The notes under the pieces: model-generated | Databases searched by the model: none | What the model was told of the DNA's origin: nothing | Seen by the model: the letters and a program-made list of their open reading frames with translations, nothing else | Made by a program: the position numbers and the translations under genes | In this document: positions 25,079 through 34,631 of the stretch, in pieces | Numbering within the stretch: the first letter of the stretch is position 1 | Layout of the letters: the number at the start of each line of letters is the position of its first letter | Assembly (NCBI RefSeq): GCF_008923725.1 | Contig: NZ_WBPF01000021.1 | Coordinates: forward strand, 313,172 to 377,171 | DNA length: 64,000 bases | Source of the DNA: Bacillus sp. CH140a_4T | Lineage (GTDB): Bacteria > Bacillota > Bacilli > Bacillales > Bacillaceae_G | Direction: 5' to 3'

Positions 25079-26926
25079 CTTCTTCATGCTTTTTAACCAC
25101 TTCTCAAAAATTTGTACCATTCCATGTTTTCCAGCTAATTTCTCTTCCCCTTGTTTCGTTTTATACGGATATAATTGCAAGAACACACCACATCCAGACT
25201 CAATTTTTTTACTATGCATATGACTTCCTGGATATACACAAATGACTTCATAAATGGCCCTTCTATAATAGACTCGCTTGCCATTCTGTTCTTCTACATA
25301 TTTTATAGACCAGTACTTATACATTTGCTCAGTTGCTTTCGTATTTCCAACATGCTGAAAAATATTGTACATGGGGCTATACTTCACTTCAATAATAATA
25401 GAAGATTGATATACATATTTCCCTTCTTCCTTTACATAACAGTCTAAACGAATATCTGGCTTCTTCGTGTCTTCGCCATTATAAAAATTACTCCCTTTAC
25501 TTAATGCAATAAGAGGATGCGTTTCAATTAAATCATTAAATGCGACATGTACTCTAATATCATCTCGGTGTAAAACTACTGTCGTTCCATCCTGTAATCC
25601 ATCTACATAAAAATGTTCTTGTATTTGTTCACGAATGGAATTTCTAGCCTCAAAACCAATTTGCTCTAACATGGAAATAACGATAAAAAAAGCGTAATAT
25701 TCATACACTAAAAATGTGGGTTTATAAACAAATAGTAAAGATGGAGATTGATCTATATATTGTGGAAATAAATCTAAATGCTGTAGTAATTGTTGATGTG
25801 GTATCGGTAAATTATGTGAGTTTATGTTACCCGTTTCAGCAACTTCTCTCCAAAATGGCGAATGCATTAAAGTTTGAAAGTATTGTACACTTCCATGTAC
25901 AAAATGTGATAATATTTTATATTCTTGTATCTTCATAGAACTCTTTCGTACATCCGCCTCTTTTAGTAAATGTATATTTTTATATTTTTGTTTCTCTCTA
26001 TCGGTCACTGATCCATTACGCTCAATTGTTTGTATAATCGTTTTTACAGCTTGAAATTCTTCTGATTTCTTCTTTTTTTCTCTTTCTAATATTTCAATTG
26101 TTTGACGCAAAAAACTTTCAGCTTCAAATAAATAGAGATTAAATTGCATCGCTTTAAATTTAAGAAAAGCATTTTCCTTACTATTTTTTTGTTCTATCAA
26201 CTTACGATTATATTTTTTTGCATAAGGTTTTCTTTCCGCCACTATGGCTCCTTTTCTCGTTGCTTTCCGCTCCTTTTCTTCCCATTTATATTCATGGATA
26301 AATTTTGAACTCAATTCTATTTTCTTAAAAATTTGCTTTATCTTTTTCATTTTTTGTGGCAATTTTCTAAGTAACACTAAATAAGAAGAATCTTCAATAT
26401 CACTAAGTGCAGAGAAAGTCTTTTTATAATAACCTCTATCTAAAATCAACTCATTCAAAATTGACTTTACATAGTTTTGAATCATTTCAAATTGATCATC
26501 AAAAAAATTTTTGGGAACGATTTGAAAGGCGCCATAATACGTTCTATCTTCTATATTCACTTCAAAATGATATAATCCACAACGCCATGGATAAAAGAAT
26601 TCCGTTTTTCCATGTTCATATATTAATACCTTTTGTTTTTTTTCATTTATTTCATACTTTGACTCTTTTATATTTTTCTGCCCCTCATATACTTTATTCC
26701 ATATAAAAGTAATATTCATTGGACTTTCATAATGGTAATGCAATCTGATTGGTTTTAATTCTTGTACTTTATAAATACATTGAACTAATGCCGTAGTAGA
26801 TGTACAAAGACGATTTAATAAAATATATTCCCCTTTCGCCTCAGATCCAATGATTAATTTTAATACAAAAGGGAGTGTTTCTTTCGTATCAACGATTTCT
26901 GTTTCATATCGTACTTCATTTTGCAT
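25076..26926 (-). CDS. McrC-like protein: DUF2357 domain with PD-(D/E)XK nuclease
   Basis: This protein of about 616 residues has an N-terminal beta-rich domain (DUF2357-like), a long basic coiled-coil middle (about residues 150-330, KKMKKIKQIFKKIE...), and a C-terminal nuclease fold with KPDIRLD near 489 and IIIEVKYSP near 510, the D...ExK signature of PD-(D/E)XK endonucleases. It overlaps the upstream AAA+ gene, as mcrC follows mcrB. ATG 26926 lies 10 nt after GGAG; ATG 26932 is the alternative. The pair is likely a DNA- or RNA-targeting conflict system; the target is not evident. Confidence 0.8.
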   Translation of the reverse strand: MQNEVRYETEIVDTKETLPFVLKLIIGSEAKGEYILLNRLCTSTTALVQCIYKVQELKPIRLHYHYESPMNITFIWNKVYEGQKNIKESKYEINEKKQKVLIYEHGKTEFFYPWRCGLYHFEVNIEDRTYYGAFQIVPKNFFDDQFEMIQNYVKSILNELILDRGYYKKTFSALSDIEDSSYLVLLRKLPQKMKKIKQIFKKIELSSKFIHEYKWEEKERKATRKGAIVAERKPYAKKYNRKLIEQKNSKENAFLKFKAMQFNLYLFEAESFLRQTIEILEREKKKKSEEFQAVKTIIQTIERNGSVTDREKQKYKNIHLLKEADVRKSSMKIQEYKILSHFVHGSVQYFQTLMHSPFWREVAETGNINSHNLPIPHQQLLQHLDLFPQYIDQSPSLLFVYKPTFLVYEYYAFFIVISMLEQIGFEARNSIREQIQEHFYVDGLQDGTTVVLHRDDIRVHVAFNDLIETHPLIALSKGSNFYNGEDTKKPDIRLDCYVKEEGKYVYQSSIIIEVKYSPMYNIFQHVGNTKATEQMYKYWSIKYVEEQNGKRVYYRRAIYEVICVYPGSHMHSKKIESGCGVFLQLYPYKTKQGEEKLAGKHGMVQIFEKWLKSMKK

Positions 26927-28736
26927 AGCCATACAACTCCAGTTCTCTACGCTTTTCTCTTATATATGCTAAAGAGTGTTCAAATGTAGATACTCTGTTT
27001 GCAAGTGAAGATTGCAAAAGAGGTACTAATGTCGCTCCCCTTTTTACTTCTTCAGAAAGTAAAGATCCAACCATCATTTCAGTCCCTCTTATTTTCGTCA
27101 ATATACGTTGCTTGATTTGTAAATCAAATCCCTCTTCTCTACTGATCATATAGGAATGGTTATTTTGGAACGGTATATTTTGCAAATAAGAAGCAATTGC
27201 GTTTGCACATCGAAAAGAAATTCCCTTTGACGCATCGTGTGATGACAATACAGCATGTAACTTATCTAACAGTTCTAACTCTTCCCCAGAAAACACCTCG
27301 ATCATCGTTTTATTCCTGATCCAATTTATACGAAATTCTCCTGCGGTTACTTTCAGAGGAGGTTGTAATACAACTTTCTCTTGTTCCATACACATTTCAC
27401 AAAACGGAATCTTTTGTAACGTTATTAAATTCGTCCGATCTAATAATCGATCTGAGAGCTCTTTCGTTGTTTCATCAAAATTTATAGTACCTACAAATAT
27501 AATATTTTCTCCAATTTCAATTGATGGTGGAATTGGATTTTCTTTTTCTTGTACACCTTCATATAAATTTAAAATACGATTTTGCTTTTCAAGTTGAAGC
27601 ACAGATAGAAATGGAGTAAACCAATGCTCAATATGTGACATATTCATTTCATCAAAAACGATTATATACAGCTGGTTTTGATTTTCTTTTGCCTTCATTA
27701 ACGCCCTAACTAATTTTGTTTCACTTTCAATAAAAGTACCATTCGGGTGAAGGTAACCAATTAAATCATGTGGTTCTTGGTACGATGGTGAAATCGGAAT
27801 CCAAACTAATTCTTCGCCATACTGTAATCCAAGTGCTTCTGCATAAGCTTGCACAAAACGGGATTTCCCAGCGCCTGGTATACCACCTAGAATCGTCAAC
27901 ATATTTGTTTTCGCACTTATATGGAAATTATAAATGTCCGTTTCATCCAAATATAGCCCTTTATTACGTACAAAATTTTTTACATACTGTAAAAAGACGG
28001 ATTCACGCTCATCCCATTCCCATTCATCCTTTTGCACTTTTATTTCCTCTACTTCTACAAGCTTACCTTCTTCAGTTATTCGTTTTTTTAATTGCTCATA
28101 CACATGATTACTTACAAAATATAATTGATCTTCTACCGCTATTTCCACATGTTTCATCCAGTCATTAAAGTCTATATACTTACATTCCCGCTGCTGTTCA
28201 AAATATGCGATTGAACTAATTGATGATGACTTTAAAGATATATTTCCATATAACCTTCCATCGTGCCACAATAATTCGGGTGGTTCAAAGTCTTTCGGAT
28301 ATTTTGGCATTAGAAATGACAAATAACCATTACTAAGTTTTCTTTCTAAAGACTCTCCTTTTTTGTACTCGGAAACTTTAGGTACTGGAATCATTTTATA
28401 GCCGTTTGCCATTTCTCGCGGTTCTTCTGTACAAATTAACTCCGCGTATATATTTCCTCTTTCATAATAGAGACGAAACATAACCAATTGCTTTTCTAAT
28501 TTTCTTTTCTTTAATTCCGCAAAGACTTTTTCATTCTTTTTATTACTACATAAACCTTCAAATACATAAGCTTCATTTTTTAGTTGCTCTTGTAACGTAA
28601 ATGGTATTGGCGATAGGCATTGTACAAAGAAATTCTCTCCATTCTTCTCTCTCTCTGCTTTTGTAAACTTTCCGATAAACCTCATATAGTACATTCGTTT
28701 TATAAAACTTGGTTGAAGAGCTTTATGTAATTTCAC
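26916..28736 (-). CDS. McrB-like AAA+ NTPase
   Basis: This protein of about 606 residues has a unique N-terminal half (about 1-270, no recognised domain) that may recognise the target. A McrB-clade AAA+ domain follows: Walker A GIPGAGKS near 285, Walker B IIVFDEMNMSHIEHW near 360, and the sensor-like GTINFDETTKELSDRLLDR near 418, which replaces the classical MNTADRS of McrB. GTG 28736 follows AGAAGGTGACGAAG; ATG 28760 is possible but lacks a site. It is the first gene of a two-gene operon with the nuclease and has its own promoter region after the terminator at 28799-28826. Confidence 0.82.
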   Translation of the reverse strand: MKLHKALQPSFIKRMYYMRFIGKFTKAEREKNGENFFVQCLSPIPFTLQEQLKNEAYVFEGLCSNKKNEKVFAELKKRKLEKQLVMFRLYYERGNIYAELICTEEPREMANGYKMIPVPKVSEYKKGESLERKLSNGYLSFLMPKYPKDFEPPELLWHDGRLYGNISLKSSSISSIAYFEQQRECKYIDFNDWMKHVEIAVEDQLYFVSNHVYEQLKKRITEEGKLVEVEEIKVQKDEWEWDERESVFLQYVKNFVRNKGLYLDETDIYNFHISAKTNMLTILGGIPGAGKSRFVQAYAEALGLQYGEELVWIPISPSYQEPHDLIGYLHPNGTFIESETKLVRALMKAKENQNQLYIIVFDEMNMSHIEHWFTPFLSVLQLEKQNRILNLYEGVQEKENPIPPSIEIGENIIFVGTINFDETTKELSDRLLDRTNLITLQKIPFCEMCMEQEKVVLQPPLKVTAGEFRINWIRNKTMIEVFSGEELELLDKLHAVLSSHDASKGISFRCANAIASYLQNIPFQNNHSYMISREEGFDLQIKQRILTKIRGTEMMVGSLLSEEVKRGATLVPLLQSSLANRVSTFEHSLAYIREKRRELELYGYAK

Positions 28737-28798
28737 CTTCGTCACCTTCTTTTTTTTCATACTATTCTTAGTGTATGAAAGAAAAGAAAAACTAGAAA

Positions 28799-28826
28799 CA
28801 AAAAACCTGACGTTATCCGCCAGGTT
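28799..28826 (-). terminator. Terminator separating the small helical gene from the McrB-like gene
   Basis: AACCTG/CAGGTT stem with a U-tract on the minus strand. Confidence 0.75.
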
Positions 28827-28843
28827 CAAAATGAAAACGTATA

Positions 28844-29104
28844 TTAATGAGATGGAAATGCGTTTTTCTCTTGTAAAATGGCATTATGAGCAATTTTCAT
28901 TTTAGCAAGTACATAACGTAAACGATCTTCAGCGTTTTCATCTTTATTTTGCTGTAATTCCGCCAAATTCTCTACAGCACTCGCTAAATTTTCAATCACT
29001 CCTCGTAGTTCAGGATGATGATTAAAAAAGGATTCTTGCACTAATACTTTCCTTACTTCACTCGCTAAATCAACAATTCTGGTTAACTGTTCTTTTTCTT
29101 CCAT
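28844..29104 (-). CDS. Small all-helical protein of unknown function
   Basis: This 86-residue protein is predicted to be entirely helical (MEEKEQLTRIVDLASEVRKVL...LAELQQNKDENAEDRLRYVLAKMKIAHNAI). No signal or membrane segment is seen and no family recognised. ATG 29104 is chosen because AGGAGGG is 6 nt upstream; ATG 29110 would sit on it. A terminator follows, so it is not part of the McrBC-like operon. Confidence 0.7.
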   Translation of the reverse strand: MEEKEQLTRIVDLASEVRKVLVQESFFNHHPELRGVIENLASAVENLAELQQNKDENAEDRLRYVLAKMKIAHNAILQEKNAFPSH

Positions 29105-29152
29105 TTTCATCCCTCCTGAATATCTTATGAATTAAATATTCTCTAGACAAAG

Positions 29153-29183
29153 AAAAAAGCCCTTTATTTAAAAGGACTTTTAC
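29153..29183 (-). terminator. Terminator after the amino-acid permease gene
   Basis: AAAGTCCTTT/AAAGGGCTTT stem and U-tract on the minus strand. Confidence 0.8.
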
Positions 29184-30607
29184 ATTTTTATATTTCCAGT
29201 CAATAACATATAAAGTGATGTGATCGCTGCAATAACAATTGCCCACATTACATATCTCTCAATACCTCTAAAACAACGATTTCCTTTTTCTTTTCTTGCA
29301 TACATGTAAACAATAATCCCGATTCCATATACAATTGAAACAAGCAATAAATTTTTCAAACCCGCTGCATATAGAAGCCATACAGAATAAGTAGAAGCAA
29401 TTAAAGCTAACGAGCCGTTTTTTACTTTTGCATCTTTTAGTTCGTTTGTAATAACTAATTTGAATTGGAATAACGCTGATAATAAATACGGTACTAAAAT
29501 TGATGTTGAAGCAATGAAATACATAATTTGATATGTTGATTCTGAAAACAGAACGATTATAAATATAATTTGGGCAACGCCGTTTGAGATCCATAATGCC
29601 ATATGTGGCGTTTGTTTTTTATTTGTTTTCGTAAAGACTTTCGGAAACACGCCATCTTTTCCTGCTACATGGGAAATTTCAGAAACAAGTAAAAACCAGC
29701 CTATTAATGTACCTACAAGTGAAGCAACTAACCCGATGTTAATCGCAACTGCGCCCCACGTCCCAACAACATGTTCTAATACATGTCCCATTGACGGGGT
29801 TTCTAACACGGAAAGCTCTCCTCTTGTCATCGCTCCCATTGACAAGACAGAAATTAAAATATAAATAGACATTACTAAAATAAGTCCAAGTACTGTCGCT
29901 TTACCAACATCTCGGCTATTTTTCGCTCTACCAGATAATACAACCGCTCCTTCAACCCCAATGAAAACCCAAAGAGTTACAAGCATTGTATTTTTCACTT
30001 GACCAAGTATAGAGGAAACTGAGATCGTTCCTTCTCCCCAAAAATCATGTGTAAATGTATCCCAGCGAAACGCTGTTACCATTACAACAATAAATAATAC
30101 GATTGGAACCAATTTCCCTATCGTTGCAATAACATTCATAATAGATGCTTCACGAATTCCAAATAAAATCAGAAAATGAAGTGTCCATAATAAAAGTGAT
30201 GCTCCAACGATAGATGCAACATTATTTCCGCCTTTAAAAATGGGGAAGAAATAACCTAATGTACTAAACAGTAACATGATTGTTGCAACGTTTCCTAAAA
30301 TTCCTGCTAGCCAATATCCCCAAGCACTGTTAAATCCGATATATTCTCCGAAACCAGCACGTGCATAACTATAAATTCCGCCCTCAAGCTCCGGTTTTTG
30401 TCTTGCTAACGTTTGATATACGAGCGCGAGTGGAATCATTCCCATCGCTGTAATACACCAACCAATTATTATAGAGCCACTATTTGCTCCTACTGCTAAA
30501 TCATGCGGTAAACTAAAAACACCGCCACCGACCATTGTTCCGACTACTAATGCAATTAATGGAAAAAAACCTAACTTCTTTTCTATTTGTACCACCCCAT
30601 CTGTCAT
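29180..30607 (-). CDS. Basic amino acid/polyamine antiporter (APC superfamily, ArcD/YvsH-like)
   Basis: This 475-residue protein has about 12-13 membrane segments and begins KLGFFPLIALVVGTMVGGGVFSLP, the substrate-binding TM1 signature of APC transporters. GIYSYARAGFGEYIGF in TM3 and WVFIGVEGAVVLSGRA in TM6 are typical of arginine:ornithine or lysine exchangers (ArcD, LysI, YvsH). A basic amino acid is the likely substrate, in keeping with lysine metabolism nearby, but specificity is inferred. The start is uncertain because no good SD precedes ATG 30607. Confidence 0.85.
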   Translation of the reverse strand: MTDGVVQIEKKLGFFPLIALVVGTMVGGGVFSLPHDLAVGANSGSIIIGWCITAMGMIPLALVYQTLARQKPELEGGIYSYARAGFGEYIGFNSAWGYWLAGILGNVATIMLLFSTLGYFFPIFKGGNNVASIVGASLLLWTLHFLILFGIREASIMNVIATIGKLVPIVLFIVVMVTAFRWDTFTHDFWGEGTISVSSILGQVKNTMLVTLWVFIGVEGAVVLSGRAKNSRDVGKATVLGLILVMSIYILISVLSMGAMTRGELSVLETPSMGHVLEHVVGTWGAVAINIGLVASLVGTLIGWFLLVSEISHVAGKDGVFPKVFTKTNKKQTPHMALWISNGVAQIIFIIVLFSESTYQIMYFIASTSILVPYLLSALFQFKLVITNELKDAKVKNGSLALIASTYSVWLLYAAGLKNLLLVSIVYGIGIIVYMYARKEKGNRCFRGIERYVMWAIVIAAITSLYMLLTGNIKM

Positions 30608-30752
30608 TCTAGGTGTTATGTTCGTTCAACTATTAAAGTCACCTTTTTCTCTAATAGACGTTTCTCTTATATTTTTTCAGGAAAACATTACTTATTCTAA
30701 AAGAAAATGAAGAAAAATGGAATACTTTTTTGAAAAAATGTATAAGTATGCA

Positions 30753-30783
30753 CAAAAAAACCGTTCATTTTGTAATGAACGGT
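30753..30783 (-). terminator. Terminator after the fused ABC permease gene
   Basis: ACCGTTCATT/AATGAACGGT stem followed by a run of seven U. Confidence 0.9.
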
Positions 30784-30820
30784 CATTTCACATATATAAA
30801 TTTGTATATTTCTTGTAAAA

Positions 30821-32332
30821 TTAGCGAAGTAAATTCTCTTTTTGTAAAAATTGTTTCGCAACTTCTTCACTACTTTTTCCATTCACATTTACTTCGTAAT
30901 TCATTTTTCGCATTTCTTCATCTGTAATCTTCCCAGACAATGTATTTAATACTTTTTCAAGTTCAGGATATTTCTCTAATGTCTCTTTTCTTAATAATGG
31001 TGCACCTTGGTACGGCGGGAATAACCCTTTATCATCTTTTAGTACTTTCAGTCCGTATTGCTCAAGTTCACTATCTGTTGAATATGCATCGATTACGTTA
31101 ACATCTCCTGATTGAATTGCACTATAACGTAGTTTCGGTTCCATCGTTTTCACATTTGAAAACTTATAGTTATATAATTTTTGCATTCCTTTATAACCGT
31201 CTTCACGATCAGCAAATTCTAATGTGAATCCTACTTTCGCATCCTGTGCAATATTTCCTAAATCAGAAATTGTATTTATATTATTTTGATCTGCTATTTT
31301 TTTCGGCATAGCTAGTGCGTATGTATTGTTATATTCCATCGGCTTCAACATAACCATATTATATTTCTTTTCCATTCCAATGCGAGCCTGCTCATATACT
31401 TCATCCCGATTTGTGCTTTTTGGCTCTTCTTTCACGAAAGTAGATAAAGCTGTTCCCGAAAACTCAGGGTATATATCTACTTCTCCTGATTTCAACGCTT
31501 CAAATACAAATGCAGTTTTTCCAAGACCTGGTTTTAATTCTACGTGTAAATCTGTGTCTTGTTCAATAAGTTGCTTATACATTTGAATTAAAATTTCAGG
31601 TTCTGATCCAAGTTTGCCGGCAATAACAATATCTTTCTTTTGTGTATTCCAAAGAAATGGAGAGACGACTATTACAAGAGCGATGCATATCGTCAATATA
31701 ACGCGCTTAGAAGAGCGTTTTGGACTCTCTAGCACGCGAAGTACTATATCAAAGAATAAAGCGAGTAACGCGGCTGGTACGGCCCCTAAAATGATAAGTG
31801 CATGATCATTTCGATCGATACCAAGTAAAATGAGTTTACCGAGCCCACCAGCACCTATAAGAGCTGCTAATGTAGCCGTTCCAACAATTAATACCATCGC
31901 CGTACGAATACCGGCCATAATAATCGGAAGCGCTAGTGGTAGTTCTATTTTCCACAGTCTTCTCCAGCTATTCATCCCCATAGCTCTCGCTGCTTCAATT
32001 AAAGATTCATCTAACTCCCTTATTCCTGTATATGTATTGCGTAAAATAGGTAATAGTGCATACACAACTAATGCGATAATGGCCGGAAGCTTTCCAATTC
32101 CTACTAACGGAATTAATAGTCCGAGTAATGCAAGTGATGGCACTGTTTGCATTACTGCAGAAGTTCCTATAATAAACTCTGCCATCCGTTCTTTTCTCGT
32201 TAATAAAATGCCAAGCGGCACCGCAATAATTACTGCAAAAAATAGTGAAATAAGCGATATTTGTAAATGCTCACTTAATGCAGTTAGTAATTCTATTTTT
32301 CGTTCTTGGAACGTTTGTATAAAATCAGTCAC
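30821..32332 (-). CDS. ABC transporter permease fused to substrate-binding protein (OpuB/OpuC or EgtU type)
   Basis: In this 503-residue fusion, residues 1-215 are a five- to six-helix BPD permease with the EAA loop EAARAMGMNSWRRLWKIELPLALP. After one more membrane segment (VILTICIALVIVVSPFLW), residues 230-503 are an OpuAC-type binding domain (IVIAGKLGSEPEILIQMYKQL...VDIYPEFSGTALS). Such fusions import glycine betaine, choline or carnitine, and in EgtU ergothioneine; the ligand cannot be decided by eye. The start is GTG 32332, 4 bp after the ATPase stop, with GAGG upstream. Confidence 0.88.
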   Translation of the reverse strand: MTDFIQTFQERKIELLTALSEHLQISLISLFFAVIIAVPLGILLTRKERMAEFIIGTSAVMQTVPSLALLGLLIPLVGIGKLPAIIALVVYALLPILRNTYTGIRELDESLIEAARAMGMNSWRRLWKIELPLALPIIMAGIRTAMVLIVGTATLAALIGAGGLGKLILLGIDRNDHALIILGAVPAALLALFFDIVLRVLESPKRSSKRVILTICIALVIVVSPFLWNTQKKDIVIAGKLGSEPEILIQMYKQLIEQDTDLHVELKPGLGKTAFVFEALKSGEVDIYPEFSGTALSTFVKEEPKSTNRDEVYEQARIGMEKKYNMVMLKPMEYNNTYALAMPKKIADQNNINTISDLGNIAQDAKVGFTLEFADREDGYKGMQKLYNYKFSNVKTMEPKLRYSAIQSGDVNVIDAYSTDSELEQYGLKVLKDDKGLFPPYQGAPLLRKETLEKYPELEKVLNTLSGKITDEEMRKMNYEVNVNGKSSEEVAKQFLQKENLLR

Positions 32333-32335
32333 TGT

Positions 32336-33286
32336 TTAGCCTCTTTCCTTCATTTGTTCAACAATGTAATTGACAATATGACGACTTGTTAAAACTCCAA
32401 CATATTGACCATTTTCTTCAACTGGAACGACTTCGTCAGCTCGTACACGAACTAATGCTTCTTGTAAAGGAGAATGTAATGATAGTGCATCCCCATCTTC
32501 TACCCGCATACTTTCATCAAGTGGCAATACATCTTCTATACTTTTCCCTTCATACCAAGGTCGTCCACGATTTCCAATGAACTCTTCTACAAATTCATTT
32601 TTCGGATTATGTATAATTCCTTCTGGTGTATCTAATTGAACAACTTTTCCTTCTTTCATAATACAAATACGATCTCCAAGCGATAATGCTTCTTGCATAT
32701 CATGTGTTACGAATACAATTGTTTTTTGAATCTTTTTTTGCAATTGTACAATATCCTTCTGAAGCTGCTCCCTACTTAATGGATCTAACGCACTAAATGG
32801 TTCGTCCATAAGAACGATTTTTGGATTTGCGGCTAATGCCCGTACAACACCAACGCGCTGCTTTTGACCCCCTGATAATTCATCAGGCATACGATCGCGA
32901 TATACGTCTGGATCTAGCCCAACCATCTGTAACAATTCATCGACACGGGCTTTTGTTTTTTCTTTGCTCCACTTTCTCATTTCAGGAACAACTGCAATAT
33001 TTTCTGCAATTGTCATATGCGGGAACAAAGCGATTTGTTGCAACACGTACCCTATATCCCAGCGTAATTCATTAATATTGTATTGTTGAATATCTTTTCC
33101 ATCGATTAAAATTGAGCCTTCAGTCGTTTCAATTAAACGATTAATCATCTTCATTGTCGTTGTTTTCCCGCAACCACTCGGGCCAATAAGGACAAAAAAC
33201 TCTCCCTTTTTAATTTCTAAATGCAATGAATCCACTGCTTTTGTGCCATCTTCATATGATTTTGACACTTGATTAAACTGAATCAC
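32336..33286 (-). CDS. ABC transporter ATPase with CBS domains (OpuBA/OpuCA type)
   Basis: This 316-residue ATPase has Walker A GPSGCGKTT, Q-loop YVLQQIALFPHMT, signature LSGGQKQRVGVVRAL, Walker B KIVLMDEPFSALD and the His switch FVTHDMQEALSLGD. C-terminal CBS motifs follow (LHSPLQEALVRVRADEVVPVEENGQYVGVLTSRHIV). CBS modules in this class often sense ionic strength or nucleotides. The start GTG 33286 lies 8 nt after AAAGGAG; the frame is open to 33340. First gene of a two-gene operon with the fused permease-binding protein. Confidence 0.9.
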   Translation of the reverse strand: MIQFNQVSKSYEDGTKAVDSLHLEIKKGEFFVLIGPSGCGKTTTMKMINRLIETTEGSILIDGKDIQQYNINELRWDIGYVLQQIALFPHMTIAENIAVVPEMRKWSKEKTKARVDELLQMVGLDPDVYRDRMPDELSGGQKQRVGVVRALAANPKIVLMDEPFSALDPLSREQLQKDIVQLQKKIQKTIVFVTHDMQEALSLGDRICIMKEGKVVQLDTPEGIIHNPKNEFVEEFIGNRGRPWYEGKSIEDVLPLDESMRVEDGDALSLHSPLQEALVRVRADEVVPVEENGQYVGVLTSRHIVNYIVEQMKERG

Positions 33287-33364
33287 AAATACAACTCCTT
33301 TATCGTTGTTTCCTTTATTTTGATGGAATATGGAATTCATTTCAAATGATACGCATTATTCTAC

Positions 33365-33390
33365 AAAAAAAGAGCTCACATTTGAGCTCT
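33365..33390 (-). terminator. Terminator after the DUF218 gene
   Basis: AGAGCTC/GAGCTCT stem with seven U on the minus strand. Confidence 0.85.
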
Positions 33391-33946
33391 AACGGTCTAA
33401 CAATATTGTTTTCATAATAGCGGCATATTCACGCACATACATTTTTCTCTTAGAGCGTATTGGCGTTTCAGCAGCTAGTGCCTCCATCTTCATGCCTAAA
33501 CGCTTTGCAATTATTTTCGTTCTATATAAATGATACGTATTACTTACAACTACCGCATGTTTCACATCATATAAATCCATACTAAACTTTACATTTTCAT
33601 ACGTATTTGTAGATTGATCTTCTATTAAAATACGACTCTCATCTATACCATGTACCATTAAATAATTTCTCATACTATGAGCTTCCGGTATATCTTCATC
33701 TTCTCCTTGACCACCTGAAACAATTACTTTCACTGTAGGATAGGAAACTAGATATTCCAATGCTACATCCAAACGATTTTGAAGAGATACAGACGGTTTA
33801 TCTCCAAATAATTTTGCGCCTAATATAAGAACGTATGGAGAGTGATGGCTCAATTTTTCACGAGCAACCTGCTTCATCCGAAACGTCATATAAAGAATGT
33901 ATAGTGGTGGTAATAATAAAATTATAAGCAAGATCCATTTGTTCAT
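33389..33946 (-). CDS. DUF218 (YdcF/SanA-like) membrane-anchored protein
   Basis: This 185-residue protein has an N-terminal membrane anchor (WILLIILLLPPLYILYM) and a DUF218 domain: YVLILGAKLFGDKPS, VIVSGGQGEDEDIPEA, EDQSTNTYENVKFS and VVVSNTYHLYRTKIIAKRLG. Family members are linked to envelope integrity and vancomycin tolerance; the biochemical function is unsettled. Monocistronic. Confidence 0.88.
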   Translation of the reverse strand: MNKWILLIILLLPPLYILYMTFRMKQVAREKLSHHSPYVLILGAKLFGDKPSVSLQNRLDVALEYLVSYPTVKVIVSGGQGEDEDIPEAHSMRNYLMVHGIDESRILIEDQSTNTYENVKFSMDLYDVKHAVVVSNTYHLYRTKIIAKRLGMKMEALAAETPIRSKRKMYVREYAAIMKTILLDR

Positions 33947-34009
33947 AAATAAGTTTGCACTCCCTTTCTTTTTATTATATAGAAAAAGATAGGAAGGCAG
34001 AAGTATTTT

Positions 34010-34630
34010 TTAAACGAGTGATTTATTCGGAACATCCGCTCCGAGTTTACGTTGTGATATCACATAATAAAGAGCGATTCCTAATGATAGGATCAATATA
34101 TAGCTTAATAGGTAAAATGGGAGCATTACCCCAACCTTAATTTCAATTAAAAAGCTCGCAGCCGCTCCTGAAATAACTTGTGTTAACTGTCATTGGATCT
34201 CCATCGTTCCACTTAAACTTTTATAATGTTCTGATTGAAATATTTCTTGATTAAATGCAAAAATTGTAGGATAGAATAATAGATAATAGAATGACCCTGC
34301 TATATAAATAATAATGTAATAAATAGAATGATAAGATTGCCTGGCAAATCCCCATATAGTCATCATTCCTATAACGGCTATCCCGATACCTTCGTTACAT
34401 AACAATAAAGATTTTCTTGAAAAACGATCAATGCTTTGCCCAATGAATGGTGTTAATAAAAACGTAATGAGGGTTGCAACGATAGAAACATATCCAAACG
34501 TTGTCTCTCCTCCACTCTCTTTAATTAACAACCACGGAATCGTTATCATAACAATTCCGGAACCAATAGCTGATAGACTATTGGCCCCTAGATTGAAATA
34601 CAAGCGTGAATCTTTATACAGAGAGGGCAT
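34010..34630 (-). pseudogene. Broken MFS transporter (nonsense codon and internal deletion)
   Basis: ATG 34630 opens an MFS N-terminus (GSGIVMITIPWLL...LLTPFIGQSIDRFSRKSLLL) that ends at TGA 34190-34192 after SGTMEIQ. The same frame continues without break as QLTQVISGAAASFLIEIKVG, then a hydrophobic stretch and SQRKLGADVPNKSLV to TAA 34010. The rejoined product of about 206 residues is still only half of a usual 400-residue MFS protein, so a nonsense change plus an internal deletion is likely. The start lies 1 bp after the reductase stop, so it was once co-transcribed with it. Confidence 0.75.
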
Positions 34631-34631
34631 A

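Noticed and set aside
33955-34140. Plus-strand 61-codon open frame
   Set aside because: It runs antisense to the C-terminal part of the broken MFS frame, which explains its openness.
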